Shown here piece after piece: positions 1-9,603 of a stretch of 64,000 bases of DNA. The stretch lies in NCBI GenBank assembly GCA_030919125.1, contig CP121470.1:1596391-1660390 (forward strand). Reading direction: 5' to 3'. The notes beneath the pieces were generated by a model that saw only the letters and a program-made list of their open reading frames with translations, made no database searches and had not been told where the DNA came from. The position numbers were made by a program, and so were the translations under genes. Origin of the DNA: Methanoregula sp. SKADARSKE-2. GTDB taxonomy: Archaea; Halobacteriota; Methanomicrobia; Methanomicrobiales; Methanospirillaceae. Within the stretch, counting starts at the first letter, position 1. Each line of letters starts with the position of its first letter.

Positions 1-579
1 CCCGTCTGTGGGTGTAGGCGCATCTTTTCCGCCGATGATGATGTTGCCGATGAATGTGTAGAGTTCGTCCACCAAGCCTGATCGGAAGAGCCCTCCAATC
101 AGCGTTCCTCCGCCTTCAACCATCAGGCGCTGGATGCCCATGGTGCCAAGTTCGTCCAGCAGTGCCGGAAGATCGACTTCATCGACGCCCGCGATAACTA
201 CCGTTGCATGCTGTTTTAAGACTGCAACTCTCCCGGCATCGGCTTTGAGCGAGACAGCCACGATCCGCCGTCCTGTGCCTTTATGAAGGATGGATGCATT
301 GAGGGGAATCCGCCCTGTACTGTCGACAACAACCCGGACCGGGTTCTCATCAACACCTCGTCTCCTCCGCTCTTCCCGGCACTCTTCCCGCTTGACGGTG
401 AGCGATGGATCGTCAGCAAGCACGGTTCCGATTCCCACCATGATCGCATCAGATTCTGCCTTCAGCCGGTCGACACGGAGAAAATCCTGTTCGCCGGAGA
501 TCTTTACCTGTCGACGTTCAACCGTTGAGAGTTTCCCGTCGGCGCTCATGGCCACATTTACCACGACATATGGACGCAT
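1..579 (-). CDS. arfC: 2,5-diamino-6-(ribosylamino)-pyrimidinone 5'-phosphate reductase, partial (C-terminus off the edge)
   Basis: Reads from an ATG at 579 off the left edge, so about 193 residues are visible and the C-terminus is missing. The protein starts MRPYVVVNVAMSADGKLST, the usual opening of the RibD-C/dihydrofolate-reductase-like fold. Later it has a VGIGTVLADDPSLTVK-type segment and the glycine-rich GGGTLIGGLFRSGLVDEL stretch that binds NADPH in this family. In archaea this enzyme reduces the ribosylamino group to ribitylamino early in riboflavin and F420/F0 synthesis, in the cytoplasm. The visible part is intact. Related RibD reductase domains are an alternative, but a stand-alone domain with this start in a methanogen points to ArfC. 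Confidence 0.85.
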   Translation of the reverse strand, partial: MRPYVVVNVAMSADGKLSTVERRQVKISGEQDFLRVDRLKAESDAIMVGIGTVLADDPSLTVKREECREERRRRGVDENPVRVVVDSTGRIPLNASILHKGTGRRIVAVSLKADAGRVAVLKQHATVVIAGVDEVDLPALLDELGTMGIQRLMVEGGGTLIGGLFRSGLVDELYTFIGNIIIGGKDAPTPTDG

Positions 580-788
580 TACCGTACCTTTTTCTTTCTT
601 CCTCATATCAAACCGCGGTCCTGCCGAAAAACAAGAGAACCTGCTCAGGAGAGAGAATAGCGGTCTCAAACCTGCACAAAAAACAGATAAGCCTGCCCTT
701 TATTGGATTCTCAGAGAGTGCCGTTAGAATAAAGAGAATTCTGAAAAATTCCCCCTGTAGCCGGTAGTACTTTATCTTAGTACGATCA

Positions 789-1766
789 ATGACGAGTATG
801 GAAAATCTGGTTGATTTTGCGCTCGAGAAGCGGTATGAGAGTATCAAACGACTCGGGGATCGGCTTGATGGATTTTCGACATTAATCAATTGGGAGAGGT
901 TTCTGACGGTAGTGGGAGGTCTGTATCGAAACCAGACCGAAGAGGGCGGTCGACTGAATATTGATATCGTTCTCATGGTTAAGATGCTGGTACTCCAGTC
1001 AATGTACAGCCTGTCCGATCCCGAACTTGAGCGTCAGGCCAATGATCGCATATCATTTATGAAATTCCTCGGGTATCCTAACAAGGTCCCGGATCAGACC
1101 ACCGTCTGGTATTTCCGGGAGCGGTTGGCAAAGACCGGAAAGGATAAGGCTATTTGGGATGAGCTCCAGCGACAACTCGATGCACAATGTCTGAAAATCA
1201 AAAAAGGCACCATTCAGGATGCGACTTTCATCACCTCAGAGCCCGGTCATGCTTCAACGAATACACCCCGGGGTGATGCTGCAAAAACTCGAAGAAGCCG
1301 GGATGGAACATGGGCGATAAAGGGCAAGAAATCTTATTTTGGATACAAACTCCATACCAAAGAGGATTGTGACTTCGGACTGATCCGGGCTCTCGAGGTT
1401 ACAACTGCCTCAACCCACGATTCGCAAATCGACCTGTCGAACGAAGGAGAGGTGATCTACCGTGACCGAGGATATTTCGGTACCAAAACAAAAGGTTTCA
1501 ACACCACCATGCAACGGGGTGTTCGTGGGCATCCGATCGGTATCCGCGATGTTCTCAAAAACGCTCGAATCTCTCGAATCCTATCTCCCGGGGAACGCCC
1601 ATATGCCATCATCAAGAATGTGTTCCATTCTGCTCATACCAAAGTCACAACCGTTCTCAGGGTGCATACCAAAATGCTGTTCTCGGCCTTCTGCTTTAAC
1701 CGGTTTCAACTCGCAACCCTCAAAAAACAAGGGGTTCTTGAGCGGATGCTCTCGACAAAAAACTGA
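789..1766 (+). CDS. IS5-family DDE transposase
   Basis: An intact 325-residue reading frame. The N-terminal part (about residues 20-120) has the IS5 DUF772-like region, including VLMVKMLVLQSMYSLSDPEL and the D-Q-T-T-V-W-Y-F-R motif. The catalytic triad can be placed: Asp in IQDATF (about 140), Asp in VIYRDRGYFG (about 225), and Glu in PGERPYAIIK, which fits the Y-R-E-K signature of IS5. It would cut and paste its own element. I looked for terminal inverted repeats between about 600-788 and 1767-1920 and found no convincing pair, so the element's ends are not assigned. It sits between arfC and a Nudix pseudogene. It differs in family from the two IS4/IS701-like copies elsewhere in the window. 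Confidence 0.9.
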   Translation: MTSMENLVDFALEKRYESIKRLGDRLDGFSTLINWERFLTVVGGLYRNQTEEGGRLNIDIVLMVKMLVLQSMYSLSDPELERQANDRISFMKFLGYPNKVPDQTTVWYFRERLAKTGKDKAIWDELQRQLDAQCLKIKKGTIQDATFITSEPGHASTNTPRGDAAKTRRSRDGTWAIKGKKSYFGYKLHTKEDCDFGLIRALEVTTASTHDSQIDLSNEGEVIYRDRGYFGTKTKGFNTTMQRGVRGHPIGIRDVLKNARISRILSPGERPYAIIKNVFHSAHTKVTTVLRVHTKMLFSAFCFNRFQLATLKKQGVLERMLSTKN

Positions 1767-1891
1767 AATGTGGCCTGAAAATGCAAGAACCGGATACATA
1801 GACCCACTCACATTGGTGCTATTTTGTAAAATTGGGGTAAGCCAAACGCTCGGGAAGCACCCCTTTCCGGTACGATCGTAAAATAAATGGG

Positions 1892-2218
1892 TTATTCGTT
1901 ATCCTCAGGTATTGTTGAATAACGCAGGTAATACCCAATTTGAGAGATTTCGTGTTTTTGATGAGGAATTCCATTTGTTTTCATGAGGAATACTTTAGAT
2001 TGGTGATATTCAAACAGGAATCGGACTTCGCAAGCAATTAGACACGTTTCTTCTCGAAGTTCTCTTATAGCAGCTTCGAGTCTAGATTCATTACTTTTTA
2101 CTCCCCCACCGGGAAGAAGAAATCTTGCTCTTCCTTAACGCAAGACTAAAATTCCTTGCGGAGTATCAATAATCGCGGTTCCTCTTTTTCAGTCATATGC
2201 TCCAACCATAATTCTCAC
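1892..2218 (-). pseudogene. Nudix hydrolase pseudogene with two in-frame stops
   Basis: Translating the minus strand from GTG 2218 gives a 109-codon frame ending in TAA at 1892-1894. It is broken by an in-frame TGA after VRIMVGAYD and a TAA after GILVLR. The Nudix box is fully preserved: GGVKSNESRLEAAIRELREE fits G-x5-E-x7-R-E-x2-E-E. A living homologue would hydrolyse a nucleoside diphosphate linked to another moiety; the substrate cannot be told. Both lesions are nonsense codons rather than indels, so this is a decayed gene and not an indel artefact. It lies just downstream of the IS5-type transposase and is relatively AT-rich. Confidence 0.75.
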
Positions 2219-2243
2219 ATTTTTTTACGTACAAATCGTTCTT

Positions 2244-2662
2244 CTAATATTGCATTTCAACAAATTTTCTCGTTTCATATTGCGACAGGTTTCTCTTGAT
2301 AATATCCAGCGTGTTCCTAAATTGTTCAGCCCGATGCGATAAAGTATCAAGTGTAATTTCGTCTTTAGATTTTTCAGAAGAAAATTTTAGAAAAATACTA
2401 CCCGAATATCGGCACTCATCCAGTCTTTTGGTTCCTTCCCGGAATATTTTATCATACGCAACGAATTTGTCATCGGCTTTTTGAATATTTTTTTCAAAAG
2501 GCATTAAGAAGTAATTATACGATGAAACGGCTCCGTTATAAGATTCTCGCTCTTTGGGGATTTCCCGTTCTTTCCATTCGATATCATTCAGTATTTTTTC
2601 ATATCGATCTTTGATTTTTGAATCTGGATACTGTTTTGGATGATCTAATGTTGATCCAATTA
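2244..2662 (-). pseudogene. 3' fragment of a LemA-like coiled-coil protein cut by an insertion sequence
   Basis: The minus strand is open from the left end of the IS at 2663 down to a stop at 2244, about 139 codons with no proper start of its own. A methionine at 2504 gives an 86-residue downstream piece. The section YPDSKIKDRYEKILNDIEW followed by a YNGAVSSYN motif resembles the C-terminal helices of LemA-family membrane-anchored coiled-coil proteins, where Y-N-x-A-V-x-x-Y-N is typical. The rest is helical and lysine/glutamate-rich and is not recognised. Base composition is AT-rich compared with neighbours. The missing N-terminal part should lie beyond the IS, but an unrelated Yip1-like gene is found there, which implies rearrangement. 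Confidence 0.4.
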
Positions 2663-3803
2663 GGACTTACACCCTTGGTTTTGACCGAAAGATCTAAGAG
2701 TTAGTAGCGCCCATCCAAGGGTTAGACAAACCCGGGATGGAGATCGAACGAGAGTGAATCCACCGAAATGCACGAGCGGCAATTTTGTAAACTTTCTGAT
2801 ATCGACGTATCAGGTTTGCTCGTGTACAGAGGCATCCCGGTGTTTTCCCGCTGAACCAGTATCAATAGCTCACGCTTCCGTCAAGCGTTTGTTAGAGAGG
2901 CAGCCAGCCTCACCACACTGGGGCGCTGTATGAGGAAGCGCAACGGTTGCTCCGGGCTAACGAAGGAGTATTGGTAATCGATGATAGTACCCTCGACAAA
3001 CCGTATTCCCATCAGATTGAACTGGTGACCCGGCACTGGAGTGGGAAGCATCATCGGGTAGTTCAGGGAATCAACCTAATCTCAACCATTTGGACTGATG
3101 GTTCTGCGATAGTTTCGGTAGATTTCCGGATCTATTGTCCAGACAAAGACGGGAAAAACAAAAATGATCATTTCCGGGATATGCTACGAGCAGCCGAAGA
3201 AAGAAAGTTTCAGCCGGGATGTGTCATCTTTGATTCGTGGTATTCGTGTATCGCCAACCTGAAATTGATCCGCACGCTGAAGTGGCATTGGTGTACCCGT
3301 CTCAAATCCAACCGGTTGGTTGATCCTGATAATACGTACAACCGTTCAGTTTCTGAGATTGAGATTCCTCCCGAAGGAAGAGTTGTTCATCTGAGACAAT
3401 ACGGTTTCATCAAGCTATTTAGGATCGTTCACTCTGATAAGGAACCCGAACATTGGGCTACCGATATTCTCGATGCATCGGAAACCGACAGAAAAACGTT
3501 CAAGGAACTTGGATGGAATATCGAAGAGGATCACCGTGGCATCAAGCAAGGTTGTGGCATCGAGAGATGCCAGGGTCCCAAAAGAGGTTGTTCAACAAGG
3601 ACATATTCTGCTCTCGTTGCTGGCATTTCTTCGCCTCGAAACCCATCGATTGAATACAGGTTCCAGCTGGTACGAGTCGAAACGCTCGATTCATCGATCC
3701 GCTTCTTCTCTCTTTATCGCTTCCACGGCGTTCTAATCTGATTATTTTTGTAGTGCTGTGATGAAGATTTCTTGCTCGAATCTGCCTTCAAACGCGTAAG
3801 TCC
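2663..3803 (+). mobile_element. IS4/IS701-like insertion sequence, copy 1 (1141 bp)
   Basis: Almost identical to 20867-22007 over its whole length of 1141 bp. The left end reads GGACTTACACCC and the right end, inverted, GGACTTACGCG, giving a terminal inverted repeat of about 8-10 bp. A TA dinucleotide directly flanks both ends (2661-2662 and 3804-3805), as it does in copy 2, so a TA target duplication is likely unless the TA belongs to the repeat. The element interrupts a LemA-like gene on the left and a Yip1-like gene on the right, both on the minus strand. Differences from copy 2 are a handful of single bases, for example CACTGGGG against CACGGGGG near 2920. Confidence 0.85.
2768..3736 (+). 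pseudogene. IS4/IS701-like transposase, copy 1, split across several frames
   Basis: About 322 codons can be assembled from ATG 2768 only by changing frame. The first piece is MHERQFCKLSDIDVSGLLVY. A second frame holds ASVKRLLERQPASPH near 2880-2925. The long central frame (2926 to about 3580) carries the first catalytic Asp in VLVIDDSTLDKPYS, then WSGKHHRVVQGINLIS and the second Asp in CVIFDSWYS. After WNIEEDHRGIKQGCGIERCQ (catalytic Glu) the frame must shift by +1 near CCCAAAAG to continue as EVVQQGHILLSLLAFLRLET. A free-standing ORF 2947-3741 covers only the centre. Copy 2 shares the breaks, so either the element moves with help in trans or frameshifting is used. Confidence 0.7.
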
Positions 3804-4207
3804 TACCGGATAAAGATGAGACTGAGAAACGGGATCCATCCAAAGAGCAGGAAGGGAGTGTTCCCGTACAGGATAGCTTTTACGGTCTGCATGATCCCCT
3901 TGCGCCCACCGACGATGTACACCCAGAGGTGAATCCACGCGGCTAAAATTAACGTGAAAATAAAGAGGCAGACAAACGTCGCAAGGAAAACACTAACCGG
4001 GACGGGGAGGACGGACTGAATAGGATCATGACCCGGGACCATCCGGACAACAACCATCGCACCAATCGCAGAGAGGATCGCGTGGAAGAGGAACAGGATC
4101 CCGTAATACGTAAAGACCGCGGAGGGCTCATCAGCCTTAGACTGCTGGAACGTCTCGACCGGGGCGAGTAGGAAACCTTTTGCTTTGGTAACAAGTGCGT
4201 CGATCAT
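3803..4207 (-). pseudogene. Yip1-domain membrane protein truncated by the insertion sequence
   Basis: Starts at ATG 4207 (MIDALVTKAKGFLLAPVETF), a typical archaeal Yip1-family opening, and has three hydrophobic stretches: about residues 30-55, 65-95 and 115-133. The last native residues LIFIR are followed by TAG at 3803-3805, which straddles the right end of the IS, so the C-terminus was cut off by the element. Family members usually have about five membrane spans and around 180-200 residues; about 134 remain. An upstream in-frame ATG at 4243 would add a poorly conserved 12-residue extension and was not chosen. The family's role is unknown in archaea. Confidence 0.6.
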
Positions 4208-5246
4208 ACTATCCCGATCTTTGAAGCCCCCGGGATAAAACAATATCCCGTTTTTCCCGGCCGGGAGAGATACAGAAAAATGAACAGCGAATCTTACGGA
4301 TAAATACGCTTATCAGACCGGTTCCCCAACGACCCATACAAGAACCGGATGCCGGCAGAGTAATTTCCCGGTATCCTGCTGCCCGCGCCCTCTTGGGCGA
4401 TAGTCACAGACCGGAAAAAATTCCGCATCACAGTCCTGTTCATTGCCGGCAGCTGGATCGGCTGTACACTCGTCCACCAGGGCACGCCGGTCCGCAATCG
4501 GTGTCCTCCTTCCGGTAACCGGCACTCCAAGACCCGCTCGGGTGGGCAATGGATACGATCACCAGCTGGGGGAGGGATCGGGGGACCGAATGTCGGGCCC
4601 GGGTACAAGGATACGGGGGCCGGGAAGGGGCAGCAGCTCGCGCAGAAACTCCTCGCTTGAGATCCGATCCAGATCGTGACCGGGCCGGTCTGGAGCGACG
4701 ATCTCTACCCTCGCTCCCGCACTCACCGCGAAGAGAGAGGTCCTGATCAGCCCGATGTCGATATCGGGGATATCATCCGGGCCTTTGGGAAGAGCGGGTA
4801 TATCTGGCGGACGCAGGGCTATGCTGCGCTGGTCAAGACCAAGCTTTCGAGCTCCAAGGCCCGGGAGGCTGAGGAGGTCGCACTCCGCGCGGAAGAGCAC
4901 GGAGGGCAAGTCGTTCTATGACTGGACCGGGTTCTTCGCAACCGAGTACGGGATCGAGGTCACCTCCATTAGCCAGTCCGATACGGTCCCCCGGTCTTGG
5001 GAATTTTGCTGAAGATGCCTTAAAGCCCAACCCGGTCGCAGGAGCGTTCCCAACGGAGGCTGCTCAACTACAACAGGCGATGGACCGGTCGGGACAGAGA
5101 AGAAATTCTTTCACGGATTTGGCTGCAAAACCGGTGGTTGCGAGCACGCTCGGCCCAGGAGCCGAGGGCCTCGAAGGCAGATCGCCAACAGTATTGATCC
5201 GATTCAAACAGTATCTTTTATCATTCCTCTTCGCCAAGGTTCAGGT
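4208..5246. other. Gene-poor stretch with degenerate coding-like fragments
   Basis: No intact gene was recognised. On the plus strand short protein-like pieces occur in different frames, such as DIIRAFGKSGYIWRTQGYAA near 4770-4830 and FYDWTGFFATEYGIEVTSIS near 4915-4975. This suggests a long-decayed gene whose family I cannot name. The last 80 bases before 5247 would carry the promoter of the next gene. Confidence 0.35.
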
Positions 5247-5990
5247 ATGAAGGAAGAATACCGGTGGAAAATGGTAGCCGCCCTCGGCCTCATCGCCCTC
5301 TCCCTTGCTCTTTATACCCTCCACTTTCTCCTCTTTCACGATGCCCAGCACATCCTCATCTATTCGCTGGGGGATCTTGCCTTCGTCCCCATCGAGATCC
5401 TTGTTGTGACGCTCATCATCGACCAGATGCTCGAATCCCGGGAGCGGCAGCGCAGGCTGGAGAAACTCAACATGGTTATCGGGATCTTCTTCTCCCGGTT
5501 CGGGACGCCGGTCCTTGGAACGCTCTCCCGTGCCGATCCCAAGATAGATACCCTCCGGGCGGCTCTTGCCGATACCGGGGAGTGGCAGATGAATGTGGCT
5601 TCACCGGCGTTTGGTGGTTTCGCGTCCCATGAATGCAACGTTGCTATCGAACGGATCGACCTGGTATCCCTCCGGGATCTTCTGGTGAGCCAGGAAGATT
5701 TTCTCCTGCGGCTGGTCGAGAATCCGATGGTCTTTGAGCATGAAACGTTTACAAATCTCATCCTCGCAGTCGATCACCTCACCGAAGAACTGAAAGCCCG
5801 GGGGGATCTCGCATCGCTCCCCAAGACCGACAGGAAGCATCTGAGCGGGGACATGCAGCGCGTGTACTCGCACCTCGTTCCCGAGTGGATAAAATACATG
5901 GAATACCTCCGGACGCACTACCCCTACCTCTTCTCGCTTGCTCTCCGGAGAAACCCGTTCGATGAGAAGGCCGAGGTTGTTCTGCGGTAA
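5247..5990 (+). CDS. Hypothetical protein with two N-terminal membrane helices
   Basis: A 247-residue protein not assigned to a named family. Residues about 9-31 and 36-60 are hydrophobic (MVAALGLIALSLALYTLHFL, then a stretch around FVPIEILVVTLIIDQML). They are followed by an Arg/Glu-rich helix (ESRERQRRLEKLN) and a soluble, mostly helical domain with conserved-looking motifs such as FFSRFGTPVLGTLS and LRTHYPYLFSLALRRNPF. The layout suggests a membrane-anchored protein with a cytoplasmic regulatory or scaffold domain. The gene stands alone. An AGGT sits a few bases before the ATG. Codon use matches the housekeeping genes, so it is probably a real, long-resident gene. Confidence 0.7.
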   Translation: MKEEYRWKMVAALGLIALSLALYTLHFLLFHDAQHILIYSLGDLAFVPIEILVVTLIIDQMLESRERQRRLEKLNMVIGIFFSRFGTPVLGTLSRADPKIDTLRAALADTGEWQMNVASPAFGGFASHECNVAIERIDLVSLRDLLVSQEDFLLRLVENPMVFEHETFTNLILAVDHLTEELKARGDLASLPKTDRKHLSGDMQRVYSHLVPEWIKYMEYLRTHYPYLFSLALRRNPFDEKAEVVLR

Positions 5991-6621
5991 GGGAACCGGC
6001 ACATCCGGTTTTTTTTTCACCCGCACGGCCAGAAGAGTTCGTTTCTTTCCGGTCTCTCCACACATTTTTGCCGGACCCTTTTTTTTTATTCGTGCGCCCG
6101 GCTCGGAGAATTTTTTTTGTCCTGCACAAAATCGCATGGGAGAGGCCGGCTCGGGACTTCCCTGACCCATACGGCCAAGAGGGCATAGCCTCCCCCCAGG
6201 AGAGGCGGGATCCTCATTTCACCAGGTCGCATATGAACTCACCGCACTCCATGGAAGTACCCCGGGAAGAACGGTCATCTGCCCTCTTCACATTTCCCGG
6301 TTCGATCTCACCGCCATAAAGAAGATCTCCGGGCTGGTGGAGCTGAAGATTGAGGTGATGGATGAGATCCCGGCAAAACTCTTGAGGAAACTCGGCCGCA
6401 CCGGTGAGGTCATGGCACCGTGAAGATTTGGGACATGGAGATCTCCCCGGTAAATGTCGAGGGTTCCGGAATTTTTGTGGAGGGGTCAGGATCCCGAACA
6501 ATAAACGATGATTCGGGGTTTGGGTCCGAGGGGGTGCTGATGGAGGCCGGGCCCAAATCACCGGAGAGAGAAGTCTACCGGCAGGCACCGGAATAACCGG
6601 CAAAAGATGCCGTAAAAAAAT
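5991..6621. other. Intergenic stretch with a possible decayed gene
   Basis: Contains T-rich runs just after the upstream gene (6008-6020, 6082-6090, 6110-6117) that could terminate transcription. Between about 6290 and 6420 the plus strand reads FDLTAIKKISGLVELKIEVM and continues to a stop after GRTGEVMAP; a second frame continues with WDMEISPVNVEGSGIFVEGS. These look like pieces of one broken gene, but the family is not recognised. Confidence 0.3.
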
Positions 6622-8251
6622 TCAGGATCGCGCCACTTCGCGGAGACGGGCGCTGAGCCAGGGAAGGAAATCCTTCTTCCGGGACATCACGCCATCCAGC
6701 CGGACCGGGATGCTCTCCCCAAAGAGGGGACGGACCAGCTCATGTTCGCCCTCACCATAGAGATCGCTCCCGTTCTCGAAGACGCTCGTAAACAGTACGA
6801 GCGCTATATCCGAACCAGAGGTTGCCATCATCCGCGTGATTGCGGCCCGTATCTCCCGGTCCCGTTCACGGTTCCACGCAAACGACGGGACCATGACCTG
6901 CGAGATCAGGACATGTTTTCCCGACAACACGAAGAGCTTGGTATCCCGTGCAAGAATTACATCGAGTCCGGATCCGGTGAGATCCATCCCCCGCTCAAGC
7001 AGGGCGGTACCGAGCACTGCGGGATCTTCCCCGGCCAGAGGGGCGAGGAAGCTAACCGCCTTCCGGTCTTGGTGCGTGGTGGTTGAACTCCGGAGCGCAA
7101 GGGTATCCGACAGGATCCCGGAGAGGAGTGCCCCGGCAACAGGCCGGGGCGGGGAAAGCCCGGATTCCATGAATTTCATCGCGATAATCTTCGAGGTTGC
7201 CCCAACGGGATCGTTGAAGAATTTTATCGGTCTTAACGTGCTGATCGCACCGATCCGGTGATGATCGATGATCTCGAGGATCTCCGCTTCATCGATCCCA
7301 TCGACTACCTGCGAGGCTTCGTTGTGATCGAGAAGGATAACGGACCGGCGCACATCGTCAAGCAGGGTTGTCCGGGTCAGGATCCCGGCCAGTTTTCCCT
7401 CCGGGGAGATAACGCAGGCTGCCCGAAATTTTGTCGATGCTACGACCCGCCGTGCGTGGGCAACCGGGTCATTGAAGGTAAGGATCGGGACATTCGTCTC
7501 CATGACCTCCCGGGCCGGAAGGGAGAGGTTGATCATCCTGCCCACCCCAAACGCATCGAGCCGGGTCGAGAGGACCGTTACCCCCCGGTGGCTCACGGCT
7601 GAGATGACCCGTTCCCCCACCGGTGCACCGTCAGCGATGATCAGGCAGGCGATCCCGGCAGAGATGAGGGTGAGCTGGGCAGGTTCATTGTCCCCGACAA
7701 CCGCGATATCCCGGGTCGTCATCCTCCCAAGCGTGACATGCAGGGCATCGATCGCGAGAGAGACCTTCCCCTCGAGAGTCTCATGGGCAGAGACCAGGAT
7801 CTCTGCACTCAGAATGCGTGCAAAGGTTCCGACAGGAATGGACGTTACGGCAAGCTCGGCGCGATGGATCTTCTGGATGTATGCCCCCGCGAGGGCGTGC
7901 TCCTCCACCATGCCGAGAGGTTTTCCACCACTGTCCGTGATGACAACGTTCCTTATCCCTTCCTTTGCCATGAGGGTAGCGACATCGACTGTCGGGACTT
8001 CCTGCGGGAGGGAGAAGACCTGCTTGTATACGATATCGGAGAGTCTCGGTTCGACCGAGTCCATAAAGACCGGCGCTTCCAGCCAGTACCGCTCCAGAAT
8101 GAACCGGGTTTCGGGATTCACCTCCCCACACCGGGCAGGAACATACCGGCTCGGACCGGTTTTTGAACTCCGCGTACCCGATCACGCTTGCGATGCTGTC
8201 GGTATCGGGTCTCTGGTGCCCGAAGAGATAGATCTGGTTCATGGCCTCCAC
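6622..8251 (-). pseudogene. Family II (DHH) manganese-dependent inorganic pyrophosphatase with CBS/DRTGG insert, frameshifted
   Basis: The N-terminal frame from 8251 reads MNQIYLFGHQRPDTDSIASV, the first metal-binding motif (H-x-x-P-D-x-D) of family II PPase. It loses frame after EFKNRSEP near 8155. The rest lies in another frame, recognisable from RYVPARCGEVNPETRF onward and open to 6622. That part has CBS-like repeats, a central DRTGG-like region, the DHH motif (EIIDHHRIGAI) and the substrate-binding SSTTTHQDRKAV. Comparison with the family suggests about five bases were lost (expected S-E-P-G-R-Y). Such enzymes hydrolyse PPi and are regulated by adenine nucleotides on the CBS domains. One lesion in an otherwise well-preserved gene: recent loss or a sequence error. 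Confidence 0.75.
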
Positions 8252-8367
8252 CGCCGGGAAAAATACTTTCGGATATATGGGCAGTTGAAGTTCATAAGTT
8301 CACTAGGAGAGCTTCCCCACTGGTGCCACCCATTTTCGCGATGGGGGCGAGCTTCCCGATAGATTTT

Positions 8368-8667
8368 TTAAAAGAGAGGGATGCAGCCCTCAGGCTCGGG
8401 AATGGTGGTAACTAAAGTCTCTGACATGAATGCCCCGCGATAAAATGCAAGGTGCTTTGCGTACGGCCGCACAGATTCAACGATCTTTTCTTCCTCATCC
8501 TCATCCATGGGCCGGAATGGTCTCCCGATCCCGGCGAGGGAGCGGGCCTCTTCGGGCGTGGAGCAGCCCACGATCACCATATCGAGATCCTGCGTGAGGG
8601 CAAACCGGATCAGGCTCTCAGGCGAGAGCACGGCGTCCGGGAAGGGAACAAAGCCTGTCGCTCCCAT
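8368..8667 (-). pseudogene. C-terminal fragment of an aldo/keto reductase
   Basis: About 100 residues with the end of an archaeal aldo/keto reductase: SPESLIRFALTQDLDMVIVG, CSTPEEARSLAGIGRPF and PMDEDEEEKIVESVRPYA. This is the last barrel strand, the cofactor loop and the C-terminal helix of that fold. Full-length relatives have about 270-380 residues. An in-frame TGA lies just upstream of the ATG at 8667, and nothing like the catalytic N-terminal half (D-Y-K-H residues) is found upstream, so this is a 5'-truncated remnant. It could be expressed as a short orphan, but no ribosome site supports that. Confidence 0.6.
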
Positions 8668-8817
8668 CCATGGTCACGATAATGGCAGCAGGCCCTATAA
8701 ATTCTGCAGGACTCCCCGTGACCGGCCGATCAGAATATCTCCCAAAAAATTATTTTGGACCGTTTTTGGTTTTTGTGCTGACCGGGGCTTTTCAGAAATT
8801 TCTGGTATGGTATCGCC

Positions 8818-9462
8818 TTATAGCGTGGGATAGTGCACCCTGCGGAACCGGATGAGTTCGTCGCAGAATTCCCCGAGATACTCCTCCATCGAGAGGCTTC
8901 CTTCCTGGAACGTGCACTCTTCTTCTTCGATGATCCGGTTGATCATGTTCTGGGTGGGAAGGAGGATATCGATCCTCACCCCAGCTTTTTTAGATCCCCG
9001 GATAAGAGCTTCCCGGAAAAGCCCGATGCAGTACGCGATCCGGAATTTGTACACATCCCTTGTCTTCTCGAGATACCCTCCAATGCGATCGATCTCGATC
9101 CGGAGGAAGTCCGCTCTCACCTTCTCGTCATTGCATCTCCCGAGCATGTACTTGTAATGGGCGTACGGGTACATCTCCTCCAGCTCGCCGGGGACGATCC
9201 CGCACGTCCCGAAGACGACGATATGATACTGCGATGGCTCGAAGACCTGCGAGATGATCATCCTGATGAGCTGGTGGCTCGGGCTTGTTGAGTAGGGTTT
9301 CCGGACTGCGCAGGGCATGAAGATCGCGAGATCGCGGGGAGCGACCTCGTACTCGTCGATAATGTACCGGTACGACTCCTCGAACTCCGGCAGATAGAAA
9401 GGGGGCCCTGTCAGGAACGGTCGCTCTCCCTTATCGTTCTCCTTATCTTCCCGGTCACCCAT
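8818..9462 (-). CDS. DUF5591 protein, related to the C-terminal domain of archaeosine synthase
   Basis: A 215-residue protein starting at ATG 9462 (MGDREDKENDK). An upstream ATG at 9546 would add a low-complexity stretch without support, and GGAAGG precedes the chosen start. The core motif IFMPCAVRKPYSTSPSH matches the P-C-x-x-K-P-Y-S-x-S-x-S-H signature of DUF5591, which also forms a domain in the ArcS/TgtA2 enzymes that make archaeosine at tRNA position 15. FGTCGIVPGELEEMYPYAHY is the other conserved segment. A role in tRNA modification or RNA binding is inferred from the family only. The gene stands alone and is divergent from the SepCysS pair. Confidence 0.65.
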   Translation of the reverse strand: MGDREDKENDKGERPFLTGPPFYLPEFEESYRYIIDEYEVAPRDLAIFMPCAVRKPYSTSPSHQLIRMIISQVFEPSQYHIVVFGTCGIVPGELEEMYPYAHYKYMLGRCNDEKVRADFLRIEIDRIGGYLEKTRDVYKFRIAYCIGLFREALIRGSKKAGVRIDILLPTQNMINRIIEEEECTFQEGSLSMEEYLGEFCDELIRFRRVHYPTL

Positions 9463-9603
9463 GATCGTCCCTTCCTGATTGGACCCGGGACAAAAAGAAA
9501 GGATCGACAACGGTTCACTGGACAACGAGCCCGGTTTCCGGTACACGGCCGGTCGGGCGCTAGCTTATTTTACCTCCGATCAATAGTACTAGCGGAGATT
9601 CTC

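Noticed and set aside
2947..3741. Treating the 264-codon frame as a complete transposase
   Set aside because: It lacks the N-terminal region and its last 55 residues are out of the family frame; the conserved C-terminal helix is in the +1 frame.
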